From DSXF01 sp964387495 (GTDB lineage Bacteria; Chloroflexota; Anaerolineae; Anaerolineales; Villigracilaceae): 30,798 nucleotides of DNA. The notes below the pieces were generated by a model that did no database searches, was not told the origin of the DNA, and worked only from the letters and a program-made list of their open reading frames with translations. The position numbers and the translations under genes are program-made. Shown here piece after piece: positions 23,251-30,798 of the stretch. Location: positions 1 to 30,798 of the forward strand of contig CAYLXB010000042.1 in NCBI GenBank assembly GCA_964387495.1. Direction: 5' to 3'. Each line of letters begins with the position of its first letter. Within the stretch, counting starts at the first letter, position 1.

Positions 23251-24165
23251 ATGACCCCCTCCCTGCCCCTGCCGGTCCTGCGCCAGATATTCGCTGAACG
23301 GATGCAAGAGAACGTTATCCTTGCGCCTTACACATCTGCGCGTATCGGCGGCCCGGCAGATGTGCTGGTGACCGTCACCTCGGCCGATGAACTGGCTGAG
23401 GCAGCCGCACGCCTGTGGGCGCTGGATATCCCCTTCACCCTGATCGGCGGCGGTTCGAATGTGCTGGTCAGCAATCGGGGAGTGCGTGGGATCGTGGTAC
23501 TTAACCGGGCCAAAGCCGTACGCTTCGAATCGGGCGGCCAGCCCTCTGTATGGGCGGAATCAGGGGCGATCTTCAGCAACCTGGCCAACCGGATCGCAGA
23601 TCAGGGCCTCTCTGGGCTGGAATGGGCCGCCTCCATCCCGGGCACCTTGGGCGGCGCGGTCTACGGCAACGCCGGCGCCTTCAAAGGAGATGTATCCCGC
23701 CACCTGATCCAGGCCGAGGTCCAAACCCGGGACGGTCGCGAGGTCTGGCCGGTTGAAAAGTTCGGGTATGGCTACCGTACCAGCATTCTCAAGCGCCATG
23801 AGGCAGTTGCTGTCATCCTGACCGCCAGCTTTACATTAAAAAATAGCACAAAAGAGGCCGTCAGGCTTAAAATGCAAACGTTCACCGAGCGCCGCAAGAA
23901 CACCCAGCCGCCGGGCGCCAGTATGGGTTCGATGTTCAAAAACCCACCGGGCGATGCCGCCGGCAGGCTGATCGAGGCCGCAGGTCTGAAAGGGACCCGC
24001 GTCGGGAACGTTGAAATCAGCAGTCTGCATGCAAATTTCTTTATTAATCACGGCGAAACGCAAGCCGCCGATGTGGTCGCGCTGATCGAAATAGCCCAAA
24101 AAGCCGTACGCGAGAAGTTCGGCATTTCTCTGGAACTGGAAGTCGAGCGAATTGGTGAGTGGTAA
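23251..24165 (+). CDS. murB: UDP-N-acetylenolpyruvoylglucosamine reductase MurB
   Basis: A 304-residue FAD enzyme reducing UDP-GlcNAc-enolpyruvate to UDP-MurNAc with NADPH. The FAD domain shows TSARIGGPADVLV, LIGGGSNVLVSNRGVRG and the second block GLEWAASIPGTLGGAVYGNAG. The catalytic part has GASMGSMFKNPPGDAAGRLIE, cited as GSMFKNP with the expected Ser proton donor, and VEISSLHANFFINHG. The short type II form (as in Bacillus) without the extra loop of E. coli MurB. ATG at 23251, with only a weak ribosome-binding site. It lies between the small orphan gene and ddl. Confidence 0.95.
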   Translation: MTPSLPLPVLRQIFAERMQENVILAPYTSARIGGPADVLVTVTSADELAEAAARLWALDIPFTLIGGGSNVLVSNRGVRGIVVLNRAKAVRFESGGQPSVWAESGAIFSNLANRIADQGLSGLEWAASIPGTLGGAVYGNAGAFKGDVSRHLIQAEVQTRDGREVWPVEKFGYGYRTSILKRHEAVAVILTASFTLKNSTKEAVRLKMQTFTERRKNTQPPGASMGSMFKNPPGDAAGRLIEAAGLKGTRVGNVEISSLHANFFINHGETQAADVVALIEIAQKAVREKFGISLELEVERIGEW

Positions 24166-24167
24166 AG

Positions 24168-25283
24168 ATGAACACAACCTCTAAACTCCACATTGCCGTC
24201 CTTTTTGGCGGGCGCTCCGGTGAGCACGAAGTCTCGCTCATGTCGGCCAGGTCGGTGTTGTCTGTGCTTGACCCGCAGCGCTACAGCGTCATCCAGGTTG
24301 GCATTACGCATGAGGGCACCTGGCTGACCGGCCCCGACGCGCACACCGCACTCGAAAGGGCCGAAACCGCTCACCTGACCCCCTGTGCTCTCTTCCCGGA
24401 CCCTTCCAAGCCTGGCCTCTATGAATTACGCGGCCGGGAGTATCTCAAACTGACCGATGTGGATGTGATCTTCCCTGTCCTGCACGGCACCTACGGCGAA
24501 GACGGAACCCTGCAGGGCATGCTGGAGATGGCCGACGTGGCCTATGTGGGCGCGGGCGTAACCGGCTCGGCCGTTGGCATGGACAAAGGCATTTTCAAAG
24601 ACGTGATGCGCGCCAATGGCATCCCGACGATCGAATCGGTCATCATTCTGCGCTCCGAGATCGAGGCCGGCTTCCAGGCAGTCATCGCCAAGGCAGAAAC
24701 GGTCGGCCCCTATCCCTTGTTCGTCAAACCGGCCAACCTGGGCTCCTCGGTCGGTGTGAGCAAGTGTAACAACCCCTCAGACCTGCACGAAGGCCTGTTG
24801 GAAGCTGCCCGCTTCGACCGGCGCGTGCTGGTGGAGCGCGGCGTCATGGATGCCCGCGAGATCGAGGTCAGCGTGCTGGGCAATGACCAGCCGCAGGCCT
24901 CCGTTCCGGGTGAAGTGCTGCCCAGCCGCGAGTTCTATTCATATGAATCTAAATACGTGGACGGAACTTCCGGCCTGGTCATCCCGGCTCACCTCCCGCC
25001 GCGCACAGCTGACGAGGTCCGCTCCCTGGCAGTTCGTGCCTACAAAGCCATCGACTGTGCCGGCATGGCACGCGCCGACTTCTTTGTCGAGAAGACCAGC
25101 GGGCGGGTCTATGTTAACGAAGTCAACACCATCCCCGGCTTCACTACCATCAGCATGTACCCCAAACTCTGGGAAGCCAGCGGGCTGCCCTACGAAAAAC
25201 TTGTGGATCGTCTGGTCGAACTGGCGCTGGAGCGCAAGTCAGACCGCGGCCGCACCGAACACCGTTTCCGGAGGGATGGATGA
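24168..25283 (+). CDS. ddl: D-alanine--D-alanine ligase
   Basis: A 371-residue ATP-grasp ligase making the dipeptide used by MurF. It has LFGGRSGEHEVSLMSA, HGTYGEDGTLQGMLE, the lysine block FVKPANLGSSVGVSK and the metal-binding end VNEVNTIPGFT. The omega-loop reads EFYSYESKY, the Tyr-type associated with D-Ala-D-Ala products, not the VanA/VanB D-lactate type, so intrinsic vancomycin resistance through this enzyme is not expected. ATG at 24168 is chosen over the GTG at 24159 that overlaps murB; GGTGAG lies 8 bases before it. Its stop overlaps ftsQ as ATGA. Confidence 0.95.
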   Translation: MNTTSKLHIAVLFGGRSGEHEVSLMSARSVLSVLDPQRYSVIQVGITHEGTWLTGPDAHTALERAETAHLTPCALFPDPSKPGLYELRGREYLKLTDVDVIFPVLHGTYGEDGTLQGMLEMADVAYVGAGVTGSAVGMDKGIFKDVMRANGIPTIESVIILRSEIEAGFQAVIAKAETVGPYPLFVKPANLGSSVGVSKCNNPSDLHEGLLEAARFDRRVLVERGVMDAREIEVSVLGNDQPQASVPGEVLPSREFYSYESKYVDGTSGLVIPAHLPPRTADEVRSLAVRAYKAIDCAGMARADFFVEKTSGRVYVNEVNTIPGFTTISMYPKLWEASGLPYEKLVDRLVELALERKSDRGRTEHRFRRDG

Positions 25284-26251
25284 AAACCCCCACCCCAAAA
25301 CCGACGCGCTCAGAAACCGTCCGCCAGCGTCAGACGCAGACCAGCATGCAACGCCAGAAGGCGGTTGCCACCCGCGTCCGCCGCACAGTTCCATCTGAAA
25401 CGCCTCCGGCTGGGGAAATCCGCAAGCCGCAAAGGCCGGCGCGCCGTTACCAGGCTGCCGTCATGGCCATCCCGCAGGCTCGTCAGCGGGAGGAGAGAGC
25501 CCGTCTCCAGGCGCCCTCCCTGCCCCAGGTGCGCATCGGTTGGCGGCTGCTCTCCGGAGCATTGATTGTGCTCATTGCCTGGGCCATATACATGCTCTGG
25601 ACCGCTCCCATGTTCCGGGTGAGCACCGCCGCTGTCCAGGGCAACCAGCGCATCCCGCCCGAGGAGATCAATGCCGTCCTTGGGCTGAATGGCCTGCCGG
25701 TTTTCCTGGTCACGCCCGAGGCCCTGCAGCAGACCTTGCTGTCCGCCTTTCCTGACCTGGCCTCCGTCTCTGTCCACGTCGGCCTGCCTGCCAGTGTCAC
25801 CGTCGTCGTCGACGAACGCCAGCCGGTGATCGCCTGGATCGAATATAACACCCTGACCTGGGTGGATGCCAGGGGCATGGCCTTCCGCCCGCGCGGGGAT
25901 GCCCCCGGGTTGATCCAGGTCCAGGCTGCAGGCCGCCCGCCGGCCGTTGCCCCAGATCCGGACGCGCCCCCCGCTTCCGTCCCCTTCCTTCCGGACGATC
26001 TCGTGCAGGCCTTGCAGTCCATGGCTGCCTATATCCCTGCTGGGACACCCATCCTGTACAACCCCCAGTATGGCCTGGGGTGGAACGATGGACGCGGCTG
26101 GCTGGCCTACTTCGGCGTGAGCACGGATGACCTGGCTTTGAAACTGCGTATTTATGAAACCCTGGTCGGTTCACTGACCCGGCGCGGCGCCCGCCCGGTG
26201 CTGATCAGCGTCGCCTATCCGGACGCTCCGTTTTATCGCCTGGAGCCGTGA
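25280..26251 (+). CDS. ftsQ: Cell-division protein FtsQ/DivIB
   Basis: A 323-residue bitopic divisome protein. A long, very basic and Pro/Gln-rich cytoplasmic tail (about 90 residues, longer than usual) precedes one helix near 92-113 (SGALIVLIAWAIYMLW). Then come the POTRA domain (FRVSTAAVQGNQRIPPEEI) and the beta domain with VTVVVDERQPVIAWI and TWVDARGMAFRPRG. The start overlaps the ddl stop by 4 bases (25280-25283). It should recruit the FtsL-like protein and FtsWI. Identification rests on the POTRA/FtsQ blocks and position before ftsA. Confidence 0.9.
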   Translation: MKTPTPKPTRSETVRQRQTQTSMQRQKAVATRVRRTVPSETPPAGEIRKPQRPARRYQAAVMAIPQARQREERARLQAPSLPQVRIGWRLLSGALIVLIAWAIYMLWTAPMFRVSTAAVQGNQRIPPEEINAVLGLNGLPVFLVTPEALQQTLLSAFPDLASVSVHVGLPASVTVVVDERQPVIAWIEYNTLTWVDARGMAFRPRGDAPGLIQVQAAGRPPAVAPDPDAPPASVPFLPDDLVQALQSMAAYIPAGTPILYNPQYGLGWNDGRGWLAYFGVSTDDLALKLRIYETLVGSLTRRGARPVLISVAYPDAPFYRLEP

Positions 26252-26254
26252 AAA

Positions 26255-27493
26255 ATGGACGAGATTATCGTCGGGATTGATATCGGTACGACCAAAATCT
26301 GCACCCTGGTGGCGCGGCTGGAGGAAGATAAACTGCGCATCCTGGGCGTGGGTGTGGAACCCTCAGATGGCATCCGCAAGGGCGTGATCGTTGACCTGGC
26401 TGCCGCCACCCAGGCCATCACCCGCAGTATTGAAAAAGCCGAGCACACCTCCGGCATGGAGGTCACCTCGGCCCTGGTCAGTGTAGCCGGAGCTCATGTC
26501 TCCTCGGTCAACAGCCGCGGGGTGGTTGGCATCTCGGGCGAGGCAATTGATGATTACGATGTGGAGCGCGCCATGGAGGCCGCCCGCGCCGTTGCCATCC
26601 CCCACGACCGCGAGATTATCCACGTCATCCAGCGCGGCTTCGTCGTGGATGGGCAGGACGGCATCCGCACCCCCATTGGCATGCACGGCTACCGCCTGGA
26701 AGTCGAAGCCCACATCATCACCGCCGCCACCGCCACGGTGGAAAACCTGCGCCAGTGCGTCAGTGCCGCCGGGGTGGAAGTCTCAGAGTTTGTGCTCAAC
26801 CCGCTCGCCTCGGCCGAAGTGGTGCTGACCGAAGCCGAGCGCCAGATGGGCGTGGCTGTCTGTGACATCGGCGGCGGGACCACCGACCTCGCCCTCTATG
26901 TGGATGGCGACGTCTGGCACACCATGGTGCTGGCAGTCGGCGGCAACCACATCACCCAGGATATCGCCCACGGCCTGCGCCTGCCCGTTGCCCAGGCCGA
27001 GGAAGTCAAGAAACAGCAGGGCTACGCCGTTCGCTCGGAGATTGGCGCCGAAGAGTATTTCGCGGTTCAGCCCTTTGGCGAAGACCGCGCCATCCAGATC
27101 AGCCGGCAGGACCTGGCGCACATCATCGAAGCGCGCGTCGAGGAGATGTTTGCCCTCACCCTGCAGGAGATCAAACGCTCCGGTTACGACGGCCTCCTGC
27201 CGGCCGGCATGGTGCTGACCGGAGGCACAAGTGCCCTGCCGGGCATCAAGCACCTGGCCAGCCGTGTCCTCGGCATGCCCGTGCGCACCGCCCAGCCTGA
27301 AAACCTGGTCGGGCTGGCCGACCGGCTGAACTCGCCCGCCTATTCCACCAGCGTCGGCCTGCTGCACTGGGCCGCCAGTATGCAGGACCAGGACCTGATG
27401 ACCGGACGCGGCCGCAAGCACCAGCGCCCGAAGGCAGAAAAGAAAGTGGACTTGAGCGGCCTCAAGGACTTCTTCAAACGGCTGTTGCCATAG
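26255..27493 (+). CDS. ftsA: Cell-division protein FtsA
   Basis: A 412-residue actin-like ATPase that ties FtsZ filaments to the membrane. ATP-binding blocks: VGIDIGTTKICTLVA at the start, DIGGGTTDLALY (204-215) and LTGGTSALPGI. The SHS2-type 1C region with SVAGAHVSSVNSRGVVGIS is present. The C-terminus, after a basic linker, ends in an amphipathic helix (VDLSGLKDFFKRLLP), the membrane-targeting sequence. GGAG at 26242-26245 precedes the ATG, 3 bases after the ftsQ stop. It directly precedes ftsZ with a 71-base gap. Confidence 0.96.
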   Translation: MDEIIVGIDIGTTKICTLVARLEEDKLRILGVGVEPSDGIRKGVIVDLAAATQAITRSIEKAEHTSGMEVTSALVSVAGAHVSSVNSRGVVGISGEAIDDYDVERAMEAARAVAIPHDREIIHVIQRGFVVDGQDGIRTPIGMHGYRLEVEAHIITAATATVENLRQCVSAAGVEVSEFVLNPLASAEVVLTEAERQMGVAVCDIGGGTTDLALYVDGDVWHTMVLAVGGNHITQDIAHGLRLPVAQAEEVKKQQGYAVRSEIGAEEYFAVQPFGEDRAIQISRQDLAHIIEARVEEMFALTLQEIKRSGYDGLLPAGMVLTGGTSALPGIKHLASRVLGMPVRTAQPENLVGLADRLNSPAYSTSVGLLHWAASMQDQDLMTGRGRKHQRPKAEKKVDLSGLKDFFKRLLP

Positions 27494-27564
27494 TCGGCGG
27501 ACTATGTAAACTCGCAAGACATTGCTGAACCGGTATTTTTTACGCAAGATTTCGGAGGAGCGAC

Positions 27565-28731
27565 ATGGACTCGACCAAGAACCCAAAACAGATCGAAACC
27601 TTTGCCCGCATCAAAGTCATCGGTGTGGGCGGCGGCGGATCGAACGCCGTCAACCGGATGATCGAAGAAGGCATCCAGGGTGTGGAGTTTATCTCCGTCA
27701 ACACCGACGCACAGGCCCTGCTGTTGTGCAAGGCGCCCACCCGCGTCCGTCTCGGCGATAAACTGACTCGCGGCCTGGGCGCCGGCGGCGACCCGGAAGT
27801 CGGGCGCAAGGCCGCAGAAGAATCAGCGGATGACCTGTACAACGTCCTGAAAGGCGCCGACATGGTCTTCATCACCGCCGGCATGGGCGGCGGCACCGGC
27901 ACCGGCGCAGCCCCCATCGTGGCCCAGATCGCCAAGGAGAGCAGCGCACTCACCATCGGTGTGGTCACCCGTCCCTTCAGTTTCGAGGGCGGGCGGCGCA
28001 TGACCTCGGCGGAAACCGGCATTGCCAAACTCAAGGAACATGCCGATACGCTCATCGTCATCCCCAATGACCGTCTCCTGCAGCTGGCCGACAAGCGTTC
28101 CAGCCTCAACGATGCCTTCCGCATGGCCGATGATGTCCTGCGCCAGGGCATTCAGGGCATCTCGGAACTCATCACAGTCCCCGGCCTGATCAACCTGGAC
28201 TTCGCCGATGTCAAGACCATCATGCGCGAGGGCGGTGCAGCCCTCATGGCGGTCGGGCGCGGCACGGGCGAAGATCGCGCCAAGACTGCCGCCGAACAGG
28301 CCATCTCCAGCAGCCTGCTCGATATCACCATCGACGGCGCCCGCGGCGTCCTGTTCAACGTCACCGGCGGCCCCAACCTGACCCTCTTCGAGGTCAACCA
28401 GGCCGCGGCCATCATCCGTGAGACCGCTCACCCGGATGTCAACATGATCTTCGGCGCTGTGATTGACCCGAACATGGGCGACGATATCCGCATCACCGTC
28501 ATCGCCACCGGCTTCGAACGCTCCGGTGTACCGCGCCGCATCCTCGAGCGCGCCGGCATGCCGGTCCGTTCCGAACCGAAACCGGCCCCGGTGCACTATG
28601 TCCGCCCGGCCGAAATGGCCAGCGTCGATTCCAGCCTCCAGCCTGGCAGTGAGAGCACGGACAGGCCGTCCCTGCCGTCCTTCAACAGCGACGACCTGGA
28701 TATTCCGGCCTTCCTGCGCAACCGCCGCTAA
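27565..28731 (+). CDS. ftsZ: Cell-division GTPase FtsZ
   Basis: A 388-residue tubulin-like GTPase forming the Z-ring. It shows GVGGGGSNAVNRMI at the N-terminus, the tubulin signature GGGTGTG (108-114), and the T7 loop NLDFADVKTIM. After a linker of about 55 residues the C-terminal peptide DDLDIPAFLRNRR is the usual tail that binds FtsA. GGAGGAG at 27554-27560 precedes the ATG, the strongest ribosome-binding site of the cluster, which fits its need for high expression. The 71-base gap after ftsA has no convincing promoter. A terminator follows at 28827. Confidence 0.98.
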   Translation: MDSTKNPKQIETFARIKVIGVGGGGSNAVNRMIEEGIQGVEFISVNTDAQALLLCKAPTRVRLGDKLTRGLGAGGDPEVGRKAAEESADDLYNVLKGADMVFITAGMGGGTGTGAAPIVAQIAKESSALTIGVVTRPFSFEGGRRMTSAETGIAKLKEHADTLIVIPNDRLLQLADKRSSLNDAFRMADDVLRQGIQGISELITVPGLINLDFADVKTIMREGGAALMAVGRGTGEDRAKTAAEQAISSSLLDITIDGARGVLFNVTGGPNLTLFEVNQAAAIIRETAHPDVNMIFGAVIDPNMGDDIRITVIATGFERSGVPRRILERAGMPVRSEPKPAPVHYVRPAEMASVDSSLQPGSESTDRPSLPSFNSDDLDIPAFLRNRR

Positions 28732-28826
28732 CCCTCCCCCGGGCCGTTCCGGCTCCGGCAGGGCCCTGGCCGGGTCCATCGTTCAACCTGCCCCTCGCTC
28801 CGGGGCGATTTCAACACGCGTGCAGA

Positions 28827-28861
28827 CCCCAAGGGTTTTAATGGCCCTTGGGGCTTGCTTT
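28827..28861 (+). terminator. Rho-independent terminator of the dcw cluster
   Basis: CCCCAAGGG (28827-28835) pairs with CCCTTGGGG (28845-28853), a perfect 9-bp stem extendable by two T-G wobble pairs, followed by CTTGCTTT (28854-28861). It stands 96 bases after the ftsZ stop and just before the next promoter, so it closes the operon. Confidence 0.82.
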
Positions 28862-28876
28862 AAACCATCTGTTCTA

Positions 28877-28893
28877 TGCTAAAATACAGGGGA
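28877..28893 (+). promoter_or_regulatory. Extended -10 promoter, predicted leaderless start
   Basis: TGC-TAAAAT, an extended -10 with the hexamer at 28880-28885, ends only 7 bases before the ATG at 28893. The expected start is 28892 or 28893, so the transcript would be leaderless or have a single-base leader. The possible -35 TTGCTT (28855-28860) sits 19 bases upstream, inside the terminator tail. The GGGG just before the ATG is too close to act as a ribosome-binding site. Confidence 0.55.
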
Positions 28894-29303
28894 TGAACCC
28901 CTACCTGCCCCAACCTCAGCCGACTCCCTCTTACCAGAAACACCGCCGCCAGTTTGCCTGGCAGATCCTGATCCCCATGCTCGTCTTTGCACTGCTCGCG
29001 CTGGGCGCGGCCGGCTTTCTCTCCTTGAGCGGCGTGGCCGGCACCCGCCACCTGGCGGACGTGGCCGTCATCTGGCTCGCCTTGCCTCTGCTTGTGATCG
29101 GCTTGGCAGGCATTCTCGTGCTGGGCGGGCTGGTCTACCTGCTTGCCCGCCTGCTGGGCATCGCACCGGAATACACAGGCAAGGCACACAAGATCATCCG
29201 GCAGGTTGCCGCCAGGATCAGCTTGCTGGCCGACAAAGCCGTCATCCCGGTTGTAAAAATAAACGAAGTTCTGGCTGCGCTTCAAGCGCTGAAAAGGAAA
29301 TAG
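28893..29303 (+). CDS. Membrane protein of unknown function downstream of ftsZ
   Basis: A 136-residue protein with a Pro/Gln-rich polar N-terminus (about 22 residues), two long hydrophobic helices (about 26-50 and 62-91) and a basic C-terminal tail that may form a helix (about 96-136). I recognise no family. The ATG at 28893 is preferred to 28848, because the upstream codons lie in the terminator and promoter. It is followed after 2 bases by the next small gene, so the two form a bicistronic unit of their own. Whether it acts in division is not shown by anything but position. Confidence 0.68.
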   Translation: MNPYLPQPQPTPSYQKHRRQFAWQILIPMLVFALLALGAAGFLSLSGVAGTRHLADVAVIWLALPLLVIGLAGILVLGGLVYLLARLLGIAPEYTGKAHKIIRQVAARISLLADKAVIPVVKINEVLAALQALKRK

Positions 29304-29305
29304 GT

Positions 29306-29524
29306 ATGGACGAAGAAACTCAACTTGCAACCACCTGGAAAACCAAAACCCTGCTCATCGGTGCGGCGCTCGGCGCCCTCACTGGCCTGGGTGCAGCCTA
29401 CCTGCTCACTCGTCGGGCCGAGCAGCGCGGCGAACGCCTGGCCATCAGCAGCGGTCAGGGCCTGAAAATTGGCATGCTGCTCGCCGGCCTCCTCCAGCAG
29501 GTCCTCCGGCTGGGGGATGAGTAA
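29306..29524 (+). CDS. Small YtxH-like single-pass membrane protein
   Basis: A 72-residue protein with one Gly/Ala-rich helix at about 14-34 (TLLIGAALGALTGLGAAYLL), followed by a basic segment and an amphipathic end. The Gly/Ala-rich helix with a basic follow-up recalls YtxH-like proteins, but the match is weak and such patterns arise easily. AAGGA (29294-29298) lies 7 bases before the ATG and overlaps the end of the preceding gene. It is followed by a strong terminator. Function unknown. Confidence 0.62.
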   Translation: MDEETQLATTWKTKTLLIGAALGALTGLGAAYLLTRRAEQRGERLAISSGQGLKIGMLLAGLLQQVLRLGDE

Positions 29525-29544
29525 GCCTTCCTGCGCCTGAAGAC

Positions 29545-29586
29545 AAAAAAGGCATCCGAAGCCTGTGGCTTCGGATGCCCTGCTTT
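29545..29586. terminator. Bidirectional terminator between the small membrane genes and the repeat protein
   Basis: GGCATCCGAAGCC (29551-29563) pairs perfectly with GGCTTCGGATGCC (29567-29579) around TGT, a 13-bp stem. The plus side is followed by CTGCTTTT; the minus side by six T (AAAAAA at 29545-29550 on plus). It should stop both the plus-strand bicistron and the minus-strand repeat-protein gene, which ends at 29617. Confidence 0.92.
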
Positions 29587-29616
29587 TACCCCTCCCCCCT
29601 GTTCTCTCCACCGGCC

Positions 29617-30798
29617 TTACGGCAGCGGAACGTAGTACTCGATCAACAGCACCGGCCGGTACTTCGCAACAGTCGTTTCGCCGCCGAAGAACCGCAGCAT
29701 ATCCTCCACCCCGTCATTGTCGTCATCCAGTGCAAAGCGCAGGCGGAACTGCGTCACCCCGCCCCAATTGATGTACTGGTAGCTCGTCTTCTCCAGCGCC
29801 ATCTGGTACAAGCCCGGCACCCCGGCAACGGGTTTGAATATCCCCACACCTGACTTCGTGGCCGGCGCCTCGAAATCGGTCACCTGCAGCGCCGCGGTCC
29901 CAAAGCTCCCCTTCTTGATATCAGCCAGCAGGTTCCCGTGCGTCGTGAAGGGGTCTGTGCCGGCCACCTGGGTATATTTCATGATCTTTACGGTTACCTT
30001 GAGGATCACCGCACCATCCGGCAGCGCCGGCGTCGTGAAGGACACCACCGAACGGTATTGCATGTTTTGCTTCGTGTCCCCAGCCCGCAGGAACATATCC
30101 GCATACTTGTAACCGCCTGTCCCGCTGGTCTCGCTCGATTCACGCACCCACCCGTCATTGGTTTTATTCGAAATGAATCTGCTCACGTTCGGGCTGACCG
30201 TGATGCTCACCGTGGCCTCGTTCGAATCCTCGCTGCCATCGTTGGCCTTGTAGGTGAAGGTGTCCACTCCCTGGAAACCGTCCACCGGGGTGTAACTGAA
30301 CGTGCCGTCCGCGTTGAAGGTGAAGGCCGCATCCATAGCCGGTTCCGTCACCACGCTGGCCGTCAGGGTGTCACCGTCTGCATCCGTGTCGTTCCCCAGT
30401 ACCGTGCTGCCGTCCAGCTGCGTGGTCATTTTCGCATTGTACGCATCCTCCACCGCCACCGGGGGGGCATTAGGCGTGTATTTCATTACCGTCGCTTTGA
30501 AATCGTTGGCGCCATCACTGTATGCCACATACGGCGTGCCTTCATAGACCGCCAGGGAGGTTTCAAATGCCATGTCGGCCGAGAAACCCGCCGAACCGGC
30601 ATTGACCCAGTTCGTCCCATCGTATTTCATCACCGTCGCTTTGCCACCGTTGGCGTTATCTCTGTAGGCCACATACGGCGTGCCGCCGGAGATGGCCAGG
30701 GAGGTGGTACCTGCGTCGCCGGCCGAGAAACCCGCCGAACCGACATTGACCCAGTTCGTCCCATCGTATTTCATCACCGTCGCTTTGCCACCGTTGGC
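29617..30798 (-). CDS. Secreted repeat-containing surface protein, C-terminal part (gene continues beyond window)
   Basis: The last 393 codons of a larger gene, open to the window edge; the N-terminus and any signal peptide are missing. From the edge inward come 48-residue repeats (consensus KATVMKYDGTNWVN then GSAGFSA and SLA-GTPYVAY) like those of beta-propeller surface proteins. Then an Ig/cadherin-like module (PPVAVEDAY, LGNDTDADGDTL, GTFSYTPVDGFQGVDTFTY), of the kind often repeated in adhesins and secreted enzymes, and a last beta-rich domain of about 170 residues that resembles DNRLRE/CBM96-type modules (SNKTNDGWVRES, LLIEYYVPLP). No sorting signal is visible at the end. Probably an extracellular adhesion or carbohydrate-contact protein; the exact role is unknown. 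Confidence 0.75.
   Translation of the reverse strand, partial: ANGGKATVMKYDGTNWVNVGSAGFSAGDAGTTSLAISGGTPYVAYRDNANGGKATVMKYDGTNWVNAGSAGFSADMAFETSLAVYEGTPYVAYSDGANDFKATVMKYTPNAPPVAVEDAYNAKMTTQLDGSTVLGNDTDADGDTLTASVVTEPAMDAAFTFNADGTFSYTPVDGFQGVDTFTYKANDGSEDSNEATVSITVSPNVSRFISNKTNDGWVRESSETSGTGGYKYADMFLRAGDTKQNMQYRSVVSFTTPALPDGAVILKVTVKIMKYTQVAGTDPFTTHGNLLADIKKGSFGTAALQVTDFEAPATKSGVGIFKPVAGVPGLYQMALEKTSYQYINWGGVTQFRLRFALDDDNDGVEDMLRFFGGETTVAKYRPVLLIEYYVPLP
30490..30798 (-). repeat. Tandem 144-bp coding repeats
   Basis: Units start on the plus strand at 30490, 30634 and 30778 (cut by the edge), an exact 144-bp period of 48 codons. Bases 30577-30654 and 30721-30798 agree at 77 of 78 positions (one G/A difference at 30599/30743), while the rest of the units has diverged. 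Confidence 0.93.

Noticed and set aside
24168..25283. Possible VanA-like vancomycin resistance ligase
   Set aside because: The omega-loop has the EFYSYESKY Tyr-type of D-Ala-D-Ala ligases and no vanH/vanX neighbours; a housekeeping ddl.
27522..27550. Possible ftsZ promoter TTGCTG-N17-CAAGAT in the ftsA-ftsZ gap
   Set aside because: The -10 is poor and the T-run nearby does not follow a hairpin; operon read-through explains expression.
27823..28779. 318-codon open frame antisense to ftsZ
   Set aside because: Shadow frame of ftsZ; no family motif.

Overview
The window is a 30.8 kb GC-rich bacterial chromosome segment. The gene order, the Gly-type (not His-type) MurG glycine loop, the lipoprotein-rich exporter with short adaptor hairpins, and the absence of any outer-membrane genes suggest a Chloroflexota bacterium, probably class Anaerolineae. 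That assignment is an inference from protein character; no rRNA or other phylogenetic marker is present. I saw no tRNA, rRNA, CRISPR array, integrase, transposase or prophage gene, and no gene-free stretch longer than 300 bases.

Left part (1-11153): (i) a plus-strand exporter operon with two MacB/FtsX-type permeases, one LolD/MacB-type ATPase and three tandem paralogous lipoprotein membrane-fusion proteins, closed by a strong terminator at 6006-6037; (ii) a convergent galactokinase whose near-consensus promoter places the transcription start on the A of the ATG, so it is predicted to be leaderless; (iii) a ferritin-like DUF2202 lipoprotein of lower GC; (iv) an M3-family oligoendopeptidase (pepF type); (v) a convergent SAM-dependent methyltransferase related to RlmI but without the PUA domain. 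Items iv and v share a bidirectional nested-hairpin terminator.

Central part (11252-28861): a nearly complete division and cell wall (dcw) cluster on the plus strand: mraZ, rsmH, an ftsL-like gene, ftsI, murF, mraY, murD, ftsW, murG, a CvpA-like gene, murC, a 63-residue orphan, murB, ddl, ftsQ, ftsA, ftsZ. Genes are packed with ATGA overlaps and short gaps and end in one clear terminator after ftsZ. The promoter has an extended -10 box overlapped by three 10-bp-period repeats like the MraZ operators of Mollicutes, followed by a leader hairpin. Together the products make UDP-MurNAc-pentapeptide (MurC, MurB, MurD, MurF, Ddl), lipid I and II (MraY, MurG), polymerise and cross-link it (FtsW, FtsI) and build the divisome (FtsA, FtsZ, FtsQ, FtsL-like). 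murE is missing from the cluster.

Right part (28880-30798): two small membrane-protein genes of unknown function, the first predicted leaderless, then a bidirectional terminator and the 3' end of a minus-strand gene for a large secreted repeat protein (144-bp repeats, Ig/cadherin-like domain, C-terminal beta-rich domain) that continues past the window edge.

Nothing here is clearly a new defence or mobile system. The most interesting signals are the Mollicutes-like MraZ operator, the leaderless promoters, the divergent MurG active site, the triplicated adaptors, the orphan genes inside the dcw cluster and the FtsW tail overprinted on the MurG start.
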